57,081 nt of DNA, from assembly GCA_012964335.1 (NCBI GenBank), contig DTUF01000006.1, positions 1-57,081 on the forward strand, written 5' to 3'. Numbering within the stretch: position 1 is the first letter of the stretch; every line of letters starts with the position of its first letter. Of the stretch, positions 19,049 through 26,023 are shown one piece after another. Made by a program: the position numbers and the translations under genes. Under the pieces are notes generated by a model. That model was given only the letters and a program-made list of their open reading frames with translations. It made no database searches and had not been told where the DNA came from. The stretch is from Candidatus Poseidoniales archaeon. GTDB lineage: Archaea; Thermoplasmatota; Poseidoniia; Poseidoniales; Thalassarchaeaceae.

Positions 19049-19899
19049 CGAATCATTTCTCTGGCTTCTTTGCGCACTTTAGTGAACATGTTTAGGAACC
19101 CGTTGGCCCGGTTTGGTGTAAGGGTTTCTGAGAACCCTAGTTCTCTAGCAAACGTTGCTGGGAAATCAGCTACTTCTTCAGCAGTCAGTCCATTGATTGC
19201 TCTCTGAGTAATCGCCATCAAGCCTTGAACAATTTGTGCATCGGCTCCACCAAGCATTCTGAAACCAGTTTCATCGTCCATTGAACAGGTCACATGCGCT
19301 TCAGATTGACAACCGTGAACTTTGTTGTCTTCATTCCACTCTTCTGGTGGTAACAATTCGCATTCTGTTGCCCAGTCATACAGAACTTCGTATCTCTCCA
19401 TCGGGTCATCTATTTCTGAGAATTCATCAATGATTTCTTGCAGTGATGATGGCCAATTACCTGCGCCAAATACTGCTGCTTCGCCAGCCTCTACTACCTT
19501 TTGAGTAGTGCGAGTTGGTATTTCATCAATGATTTTCTCAATACGTGAGCCCACATCCTCAGCCAATTCATTGACAATAGGGTCATCTAGCATTGCTAAC
19601 ATCTCTCGTGGCTCCATGGCTGAAACAATGACATCATCACCTTCAACATGAATCGCAACATTGCAAGGCAATAATACCCCAAGGTCTGGCCTTGCTTCCA
19701 AACCGCGCGCAGCATGCTCAGGCATGCAAGCGCCAAGAATCAGATATGGGCGATAAACTTCTCCAAGAGATTTCATGACATTTCCTGCAACATCAATTTC
19801 ACTGATAATTCCAAATCCAGCCTCTGAAATCATTTCGCGTATGATTTCAACGGTGTCCTCAAAATTAGAATTGCTCTTAGCATGTATCTCAAACAGCAT
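19045..19899 (-). CDS. DUF302-SufE fusion protein
   Basis: Residues 1-128 match the DUF302 pattern, with GACMPEHAARGLEA and VLLPCNVAIH. Residues 150-284 are a SufE sulfur-acceptor domain, with NKVHGCQSEAHV placing the sulfur-accepting Cys at about 197 and the R-x-NGF-x2-M terminal helix. SufE takes persulfide sulfur from the cysteine desulfurase SufS and passes it to SufBCD. The gene is directly downstream of sufS (4-base gap) and upstream of sufT. GGTGA with four bases before ATG 19899 fixes the start. SufE is ordinarily free-standing; the DUF302 partner is unexplained. Confidence 0.9.
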   Translation of the reverse strand: MLFEIHAKSNSNFEDTVEIIREMISEAGFGIISEIDVAGNVMKSLGEVYRPYLILGACMPEHAARGLEARPDLGVLLPCNVAIHVEGDDVIVSAMEPREMLAMLDDPIVNELAEDVGSRIEKIIDEIPTRTTQKVVEAGEAAVFGAGNWPSSLQEIIDEFSEIDDPMERYEVLYDWATECELLPPEEWNEDNKVHGCQSEAHVTCSMDDETGFRMLGGADAQIVQGLMAITQRAINGLTAEEVADFPATFARELGFSETLTPNRANGFLNMFTKVRKEAREMIR

Positions 19900-19903
19900 A
19901 TTC

Positions 19904-21148
19904 TCACCTAGTCAATCTCCCCACTACTCTTTCAAGGTGTGCAATGAAGGCGTCTGCCTCTTCTTTTGTATTGTAAAGGTAGAATGATGCCCGGTTGGTT
20001 GCTGTAATGCCAAGTTTTCGCATCAAAGGTTGAGCACAATGGTGCCCGGTACGTACGGCAAAACCACCGAGGTCAAGGAAGTGTGCTAAATCCTCTGCGT
20101 GGATGGTTTCGTGAAGGAAAGACACCACTCCTGAACAGGTTGGGTCTGTGTGGTCCCCGTAAACCTTGATTCCTGGGATTATTGCGATTCCAGCAGCAGT
20201 GTGAGCTCCTAAATCGTGAATGTGTTGGTGGACTTCGTCCATGTCAAATTGTGAAAGATAGTTGATTGCCGCACCCCAACCGATTGCTTCTGCTATTTTT
20301 GGGGTACCAGCCTCAAACCGGTACGGACCGGTTTGGAAAGTAGAATGGTCAAGGAATACTTCCTCAATCATATCACCGCCAGCCATGAAAGGTTGCATCT
20401 CATCAAGCATTTCTGGCTTGACAATTAATCCGCCAATTCCAGTTGGGCCACACATTTTGTGGCCACTGACTGCAACAAAGTCGGCATTCATTTCTGTTAA
20501 GTTTAGCCGCTCATGTGGTGCGGCCTGAGCACAGTCAATGAGTACTCTAGCACCTTTTCCGTGGTTGCCCCGACTATGGGCCATTTCTATTATCTCCTCA
20601 ATAGGATTTCTAGTGCCAAGCACATTGCTGGTGTGTACACAGCCGACAAATCTAGCTTCATCAATTGAGGCCTCAAATTCATCCATGTTGAGGCGATATG
20701 TATCAGGATCAACTGAGACAAAGCGGATTTCTATTCCTCTTTCTTTAGCAATTAGTTGCCATGGGACAATGTCAGCGTGGTGTTCCATTTCAGTAATAAG
20801 GACAACATCACCTTTCTCAAGATTAGCTCGCCCCCAGCCGTGAACTACCAAATTTATTGCTTCAGTTGTGCCACTTGTGTAAATCAATTGGTCACGGTCA
20901 ACGTGGAACCAGTCAGCAATGTCTTGACGTGCTTTCTCGTAAGATGCAGTAGCCTCACCAGCCAGTGTGTGAACCGCTCGGTGGACATTGCTGTTGTTAT
21001 TCTCATAGTAGTCAGTCATCGCTTGAATGACTGCTTTTGGCTTTTGAGTAGTGGCTGCATTATCCAAATAAACTAACTGACATCCTGACGGAAGAATCCT
21101 TGATAGAATCGGAAAGTCAGCGCGAATTGAAGGTAGATTCAGTGCCAA
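19904..21148 (-). CDS. sufS: cysteine desulfurase SufS
   Basis: SufS removes sulfur from cysteine as an enzyme-bound persulfide for Fe-S assembly. The PLP Lys lies in AVSGHKMCGPTG (about residue 231 from this start), and the persulfide Cys in RTGHHCAQPLM. DNAATTQKP and EMEHHADIVPW are typical of group II desulfurases. I chose the TTG at 21148, because GGGAGG lies seven bases upstream and the family N-terminus begins there. A TTG at 21232, overlapping the sufD stop, would add 28 residues with no family match. In either case the gene follows sufD directly. Confidence 0.94.
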   Translation of the reverse strand: MALNLPSIRADFPILSRILPSGCQLVYLDNAATTQKPKAVIQAMTDYYENNNSNVHRAVHTLAGEATASYEKARQDIADWFHVDRDQLIYTSGTTEAINLVVHGWGRANLEKGDVVLITEMEHHADIVPWQLIAKERGIEIRFVSVDPDTYRLNMDEFEASIDEARFVGCVHTSNVLGTRNPIEEIIEMAHSRGNHGKGARVLIDCAQAAPHERLNLTEMNADFVAVSGHKMCGPTGIGGLIVKPEMLDEMQPFMAGGDMIEEVFLDHSTFQTGPYRFEAGTPKIAEAIGWGAAINYLSQFDMDEVHQHIHDLGAHTAAGIAIIPGIKVYGDHTDPTCSGVVSFLHETIHAEDLAHFLDLGGFAVRTGHHCAQPLMRKLGITATNRASFYLYNTKEEADAFIAHLERVVGRLTR

Positions 21149-21228
21149 TTTGCCGCCTCCCTGAGTTATGCCATCCGCCGCCACATTATCAATCCATGTT
21201 TTTTGTAAATCACACCTACGGTGTGGAT

Positions 21229-22329
21229 TCAAGATAAAGACGAAAGCCCACCTGAAATTAGATGGTCAAGCCAAGTATGGATTTGTTTTGAGCCCATCTC
21301 ATTGAGAGTAGCATTCAGGAATGCAGTGATTAGAAGCCCACGTGCACCGGTATCTGAAAATCCTCGGGTTTTCAAGTAGAATAATTGCTCTTCATCGACC
21401 GGCCCACTAGCAGTACCATGGCCACATCCAACCACTTCGTTTTCCAATACCTCTAGTTCAGGAATTGAGTCAGCCTCAGCATCTTTTGAAAGTAGTAGAT
21501 TATTGAATACCTGGGCGGAATCCGAACCCTTTGCCCCATGAGCGATTCTTAGCATACCTGTACCGATAGTTCTGCTTTTTCCACCGCAGGATGAATGCCA
21601 TTTCAAGCGGCTGAAAGTTTCAGATTCTTGATGCATGATTTCGACGTGATGGTCATTATGCTGGTTTCCTGCAGAAAGAATTGACCCATTGACTTGAAGA
21701 TTAGCGCCCCGTCCTTGTAGAATGTACCTCAAATCGCCTTTGGTTTGAACTCCACCAGAACCAACAGTTCCCAGTTTTACTTGAGCATCTCGTAGTAATG
21801 TAAACTCCTCAATTCGTAGAAGTTTACTTGCTCCAAGACGGTTTACTACTACATCGTTGAAGATTGCAGAATCATTGATGGTCCCTAGTCTAAGAAGTCC
21901 GAACCAGTCGGCACCACTTTCAATTAATGTCAGTAATTCACTCTGAGAATTTGCACCCACTGAAACATCAATTTGGATTCCACTTACACTCCCTGTACTC
22001 TCAAGTGTGAGTAAGAGAGGTTGCTCAATGATTACGCCATCATCAATTGTGATTTTTATTGCACCCTTTGAAGAGAGGGCGCGGATGAAAGCACCTCCAA
22101 CATCAGAGTCAATGTTTCTTGTAATATTCCCATCAATTGCCGAAATTGAAACCCCCTTCGGTAGTTCACTTCCGTCTAACAAGGTAAAGGAAACTACTGC
22201 TGGCGAAACTTCACTAGGAATTTCTTCAGGTTTTCCAGTAGGATGGATACGATGCCAAGGAGTGTATCGCCACAAATGCTGGGCTCGGTCAGGTGCAGGT
22301 AGAGCAAGGTATTCTGCTTCACTGGACAT
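21229..22329 (-). CDS. sufD: SufD-like Fe-S scaffold subunit
   Basis: The protein of about 366 residues belongs to the SufB/SufD beta-helix family. The C-terminal block CGHGTASGPVDEEQLFYLKTRG is the SufD counterpart of the SufB Cys/His region. The N-terminal half is weakly conserved, as usual for SufD. SufD pairs with SufB and the ATPase SufC in the scaffold complex. ATG 22329 is preferred to the TTG three bases upstream, because GGTGA with four intervening bases precedes it. A gap of 45 bases separates it from sufB. Confidence 0.9.
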   Translation of the reverse strand: MSSEAEYLALPAPDRAQHLWRYTPWHRIHPTGKPEEIPSEVSPAVVSFTLLDGSELPKGVSISAIDGNITRNIDSDVGGAFIRALSSKGAIKITIDDGVIIEQPLLLTLESTGSVSGIQIDVSVGANSQSELLTLIESGADWFGLLRLGTINDSAIFNDVVVNRLGASKLLRIEEFTLLRDAQVKLGTVGSGGVQTKGDLRYILQGRGANLQVNGSILSAGNQHNDHHVEIMHQESETFSRLKWHSSCGGKSRTIGTGMLRIAHGAKGSDSAQVFNNLLLSKDAEADSIPELEVLENEVVGCGHGTASGPVDEEQLFYLKTRGFSDTGARGLLITAFLNATLNEMGSKQIHTWLDHLISGGLSSLS

Positions 22330-22374
22330 CAAATCACCACTATTATACAGGCTCTATAGAAATAGAAATCGATT

Positions 22375-23781
22375 TCAGCCGATGCTGCCTTCCATCTCCA
22401 GTGCCATCAGTTTGTTCAACTCGACCGCGTATTCCATAGGCAGTTCTCTCACGAAGGGCTCGAAGAATCCGTTGACGATGAGAGCCAATGCCTCATCCTC
22501 TGAGTGGCCCCGGCTCATCAGATAGAAGATCTGGTCGTCGCTCACCTTGCTTACCGAAGCCTCGTGCTCGCAGCGGCAGGATGAGTTTTTGATTTCCATC
22601 GTGGGATATGTGTCAGAGCGACTCTTTTCGTCGAGAATGAGTGCGTCACAGACGACATTCACCTTGCAGTTGTCCGCCTTCTTGCTCACCGTCACCATGC
22701 CCCTGTAGCTTCCCCGGCCACCGTCCTTGGAGATGCTCTTGGAGAGGATCTTGCTGGTGGTGTTGCTGGCGAGGTGGTGCACCTTCGCCCCGGCGTCCTG
22801 ATGCATTCCTTCACCGGAGTAGGCTACTGAAATGACTTCGCCGTGGGCACCTTCGCCCTTCAGAATGATGGCAGGATACTTCATGGTGAGTTTCGAACCG
22901 ACATTGGCATCAACCCATTCGATGGTTGAATTCTCATGTGCGACAGCCCGCTTGGTGACCAAGTTGTAGACGTTGTTCGACCAGTTCTGAATGGTGGTGT
23001 AGCGGATGGATGCGCCGGGCATTGCAATCAATTCCACAACGGCGCTGTGCAACGAATCTGTTGAGTAGGTAGGCGCCGAGCAGCCCTCGATGTATGACAC
23101 GGACGAGCCCTCTTCAGCAACTATCAGGGTGCGCTCAAACTGCCCCATGTTCTCCGAGTTGATTCGGAAGTAGGCTTGGACTGGCAACTCGACGTGAACT
23201 CCCTTTGGAACATAGAGGAAGGAGCCGCCGGACCAGACCGCGGTGTTGAGGGCGCTGAACTTGTTGTCTTGGTAGGGGATGATGCTGCAGAAGTACTTCT
23301 TGACGATTTCCGGATACTCTCTCAGGCCTGCGTCCATGTCGAGGAAAATGACCCCCTGAGACTCCAAGTCTTCCCGGATGCTGTGGTATATTGTTTCACT
23401 TTCGTACTGAGCTGTTACGCCACCGAGCCACTTTTTCTCTGCATCGGGGATTCCGAGCCTGTCAAAGGTGTTCTTGATGTCTTCTGGAACTTCGTCCCAT
23501 TCTCCTTTGGTCCCATCACCCGACCGCAGGAAGTAGCAGATTTTGTCGAAGTCGATTGAGTTGAGTAACTCTGTAGAGCCCCAAGTCGGCATCGGTCGCG
23601 CCATGAAGTGGTGGTACGCCTTCACTCGGATGTCGGTCATCCACTCCGGCTCGCCCTTGAGTTCCGAGATGTCGCGGACGACTTGTTCTGACAAGCCGGC
23701 GTCGAATCGGACGGTCGCTTGTTCCGGGTCGTGCCAGCCAGCCTTGTAGTCGCCAACCGCATCTCGTGCATCGCTGCTCAC
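22375..23781 (-). CDS. sufB: SufB Fe-S scaffold protein, unusually GC-rich gene
   Basis: SufB is the main scaffold of the SUF machine. Visible blocks are YESETIYHS, VWSGGSFLYVPKGV, EGCSAPTY, the C-terminal CRCEHEASVSKVSDDQIFYLMSRG and ALIVNGFFEPF; the length of about 468 residues is normal. I place the start at GTG 23781, overlapping the sufC stop as GTGA, with AGGGGGC upstream; a GTG at 23805 is the longer alternative. The gene is much richer in G and C than sufC and sufD on either side, with strong third-position C/G use. This suggests replacement by a copy from a higher-GC relative. Confidence 0.95.
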   Translation of the reverse strand: MSSDARDAVGDYKAGWHDPEQATVRFDAGLSEQVVRDISELKGEPEWMTDIRVKAYHHFMARPMPTWGSTELLNSIDFDKICYFLRSGDGTKGEWDEVPEDIKNTFDRLGIPDAEKKWLGGVTAQYESETIYHSIREDLESQGVIFLDMDAGLREYPEIVKKYFCSIIPYQDNKFSALNTAVWSGGSFLYVPKGVHVELPVQAYFRINSENMGQFERTLIVAEEGSSVSYIEGCSAPTYSTDSLHSAVVELIAMPGASIRYTTIQNWSNNVYNLVTKRAVAHENSTIEWVDANVGSKLTMKYPAIILKGEGAHGEVISVAYSGEGMHQDAGAKVHHLASNTTSKILSKSISKDGGRGSYRGMVTVSKKADNCKVNVVCDALILDEKSRSDTYPTMEIKNSSCRCEHEASVSKVSDDQIFYLMSRGHSEDEALALIVNGFFEPFVRELPMEYAVELNKLMALEMEGSIG

Positions 23782-24533
23782 GCTGAAGCCCCCTGTTCTA
23801 GCCACTCATAGCCTTTGTCTTCTAATTTTAGTGCTAATTCTGGGCCACCCGAGGACGCTATTCTCCCATCAACTATGACATGAACATAGGTTGGTTTGAC
23901 GTGCTCAAGGATTCTTTGGTAGTGAGTGATGATTAGGCAAGCCGAATCACCGACTGAAGAATTTATTCCGGTTGCAACTGTGTGCAAGGCGTCAATGTCA
24001 AGTCCGGAATCGGTTTCATCAAGTATTGCTAACCGAGGTTTGAGAAGCATCAATTGCAGAATCTCAAGGCGCTTCTTTTCACCACCACTAAATCCATCGT
24101 TTACATATCGGCCAAGAAATTTCTTATCCACGCTTAATAGTTCCATACAGTCCTTCAATTCCTTACGAAAATCTCGAGCGCCTGGTGCATTTTCACCTCG
24201 GATAACCGCCACCGACTTACGCAAAAAGTTTCCAACTTGAAGACCCGGAACAGATTGAGGGTATTGGAATGACAAGAAGACCCCAAGTCGGGCCCTCTCC
24301 CATGGTTTTAGAGCGAGGAGATCTTTTCCGTCAAGAGTTACGGTTCCATCTGTAACCTCGTATTCAGGATGGCCCATCAAAACCTTTGCTAGGGTTGACT
24401 TCCCACTTCCATTTCTCCCCATTAGGGCATGTATTTCACCCTTTTTCATGGTTAAGTTGATGCCATTGAGAATTGGCTCGTCACCAATGGATACGTGCAG
24501 ATTATGAATCTCCACCACGCCTTTGTCACTCAT
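23778..24533 (-). CDS. sufC: SufC Fe-S assembly ATPase
   Basis: The 251-residue ABC-family ATPase has Walker A GRNGSGKST, the signature FSGGEKKRLEIL, and Walker B LAILDETDSGLD, which is the SufC-specific form. It drives conformational change in SufBD during cluster assembly. It is the first gene of the minus-strand operon sufC-sufB-sufD-sufS-DUF302/SufE-sufT. The start ATG 24533 follows GGAGGAATTGAG. The 171-base region upstream is shared with the divergent nfu gene, so the two Fe-S units may be controlled together. Confidence 0.96.
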   Translation of the reverse strand: MSDKGVVEIHNLHVSIGDEPILNGINLTMKKGEIHALMGRNGSGKSTLAKVLMGHPEYEVTDGTVTLDGKDLLALKPWERARLGVFLSFQYPQSVPGLQVGNFLRKSVAVIRGENAPGARDFRKELKDCMELLSVDKKFLGRYVNDGFSGGEKKRLEILQLMLLKPRLAILDETDSGLDIDALHTVATGINSSVGDSACLIITHYQRILEHVKPTYVHVIVDGRIASSGGPELALKLEDKGYEWLEQGASA

Positions 24534-24704
24534 CTCAATTCCTCCACAATTATCGTGGTTTGGCCGGCCTTTATGAAGGCGTGTCCATTTCTTTCATGCG
24601 ACATCTGGTTTTGTTTCCCTATTAACAATCAATCTTCACATGTTTACGAAGTAAAACTGACCGCGAGCAATGAGTCAAAGAGGTGGGCCGGCTACGGCTG
24701 AACA

Positions 24705-25178
24705 ATGGCTGACGACGACCTAACTGATTCCTATGCCCAAGAAGTCGCTGCGAGCATGTCAGCAGAGGCTGAATCTCGCATGGCTGAAGTCGTAAATCCG
24801 GCTGAGGAAGCACGCTTCGCATCCCTCTCCCTCGTAGAGTTAGTTTTAGCAGGTGGTGGCCCTGATTTGGTTGGTGCTATCATGGTTAGACTTGGTGAGG
24901 TAAGAGCGGCGCTTGTTGGCCATGGTGGTGCAGTAGTGGTTGACTACGGCAAGGTAATCACTCGACAAAATGGTTCACAATCTCTCGAATTACAATTGAA
25001 CCTTGATGGTGCTTGTGTGGCGTGTGGAGCGGCACCCGGTACTTTGCAAGGAATCCAGAATGATTTATTGATGGATAAGGAGGTCTCTGCGGTTACTTTT
25101 AGTGCAACAATGCTAGATTATTTTGATGATTTAACTGCGGAATTCTTGCAATCACATGCTAATGTGACATTTGTATGA
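24705..25178 (+). CDS. nfu: Nfu-type Fe-S carrier (NifU C-terminal domain)
   Basis: The 157-residue protein has an acidic, Ala-rich N-terminal segment of about 50 residues. The Nfu domain follows, with LVLAGGGPDLVGAIM, then LDGACVACGAAPGTLQGI, where C-x2-C is the cluster-binding pair. Such proteins receive [4Fe-4S] clusters from a scaffold and hand them to client enzymes. It is divergent from sufC. The stop TGA overlaps the ribosome binding site of the next reading frame, so the two are probably translated in sequence. Confidence 0.9.
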   Translation: MADDDLTDSYAQEVAASMSAEAESRMAEVVNPAEEARFASLSLVELVLAGGGPDLVGAIMVRLGEVRAALVGHGGAVVVDYGKVITRQNGSQSLELQLNLDGACVACGAAPGTLQGIQNDLLMDKEVSAVTFSATMLDYFDDLTAEFLQSHANVTFV

Positions 25179-25187
25179 GGTGATGTA

Positions 25188-25514
25188 ATCCCATCCAAAG
25201 CTAGTTCTTGGCACGCTGATTTAGAATCTGCATTAGGTGATTCAGACATAGGACTTCCAGATGAATATGAATTACTGTGGAGTCCTCTTCGGCCGTTTGA
25301 TGATTGGATAATCCATATTTCAACAGATGGACACAATGCAGCGGTGGTGGTTACTGCGCATCAAATGTCAATGAGTGAACATCTTATTTCAATGGTAAAT
25401 GAAAATGCTTCAGGGAGATTAATCAAAATCATTGCCACACCAAGCGAGCGAGAATTTGATGATGAATTGCATTCTCTTCTCAAAGAATCAGAAATTCATC
25501 TCCTTCTGTATTGA
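25188..25514 (+). CDS. 108-residue protein with apparent AUC start codon
   Basis: An open frame of 108 codons fills the gap between nfu and the next gene, yet has no ATG, GTG or TTG near its beginning; the first in-frame GTG lies about 50 codons in. A GAGGTGA motif stands exactly four bases before ATC 25188, the same spacing as at tgtA, rli1, sufD and others here, so an AUC start is the simplest reading. The frame is also in phase with nfu through its TGA, so readthrough is an alternative. The peptide has a balanced composition (WHADLESALG near the start, LHSLLKESEIHLLLY at the end) and looks like a real soluble alpha/beta protein. The family is not recognised. Confidence 0.65.
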   Translation: MPSKASSWHADLESALGDSDIGLPDEYELLWSPLRPFDDWIIHISTDGHNAAVVVTAHQMSMSEHLISMVNENASGRLIKIIATPSEREFDDELHSLLKESEIHLLLY

Positions 25515-25562
25515 ATTGCTCTCTCTACGGGGGTTTGATATTGAGGTGCCACCGTTGCAAGC

Positions 25563-25949
25563 ATGATGACAGTAGATGAGGCAGCACAATCGGCGATTGC
25601 TGACGCCTCAGCAGATACATCAGTAGATGGCATTAATCGGACAGTTACTGTTGAAGTTGTGCACAAGCAGGAAGGCTTTGGAACAGCGGCTTGGACAGTC
25701 ATTGGAATGTTCCTAGTCGTTGCCGCAGTTGGGTCTTGGTTCATGCTTTCAGGAGATAGTGCAAATGGTGACGGTGGCGGCTTATTCGGCGGCGGTGGTA
25801 ATTGTGGTGATGGAATTGACAATGACAATGACGGACTGACTGACCGAGAGGATGGCGATTGTTATGACCAAGTAAACCCTGAATGGAATGGTTACAAGTC
25901 TGGCCATATGGAAGATGGTAGGAACGACCCACCCGGCGGCGAATCTTGA
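25563..25949 (+). CDS. small single-pass membrane protein with Asp-rich outer motif
   Basis: The 128-residue protein has an N-terminal cytoplasmic half, one membrane helix (about residues 43-62), a Gly-rich linker and then CGDGIDNDNDGLTDREDGDC. That motif resembles calcium-binding Asp/Asn loops that end many surface proteins, where flanking Cys residues may pair. No further domain is visible. It lies between the AUC-start frame and tgtA on the same strand. It probably localises to the membrane with the C-terminus outside; the role is unknown. Confidence 0.75.
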   Translation: MMTVDEAAQSAIADASADTSVDGINRTVTVEVVHKQEGFGTAAWTVIGMFLVVAAVGSWFMLSGDSANGDGGGLFGGGGNCGDGIDNDNDGLTDREDGDCYDQVNPEWNGYKSGHMEDGRNDPPGGES

Positions 25950-25954
25950 TGAGT

Positions 25955-25972
25955 TCAGCCGCCTTTGGCTGA
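25955..25972 (+). promoter_or_regulatory. intergenic hairpin upstream of tgtA
   Basis: TCAGCC and GGCTGA form a perfect six-pair stem with a six-base loop. It begins five bases after the stop of the small membrane protein gene and ends about 50 bases before tgtA. It may be a processing or termination element, but no T-run follows. Confidence 0.35.
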
Positions 25973-26023
25973 GCCGGTGGCAACAAAAGGCAGAGGCGAC
26001 CCCGAGTTTCTTGAGGTGAGGCC

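Noticed and set aside
22641-22835. Cys-rich plus-strand frame inside sufB
   Set aside because: It is an antisense shadow of the GC-rich sufB gene; its Cys and Pro content comes from the codon pattern on the other strand.
23782-23805. Longer SufB start at GTG 23805
   Set aside because: GTG 23781 gives the compact GTGA overlap with sufC, with AGGGGGC just upstream; the longer form cannot be fully excluded.
25175-25183. Start of the 108-codon frame at ATG 25175
   Set aside because: That ATG is in another phase and meets a stop after two codons.
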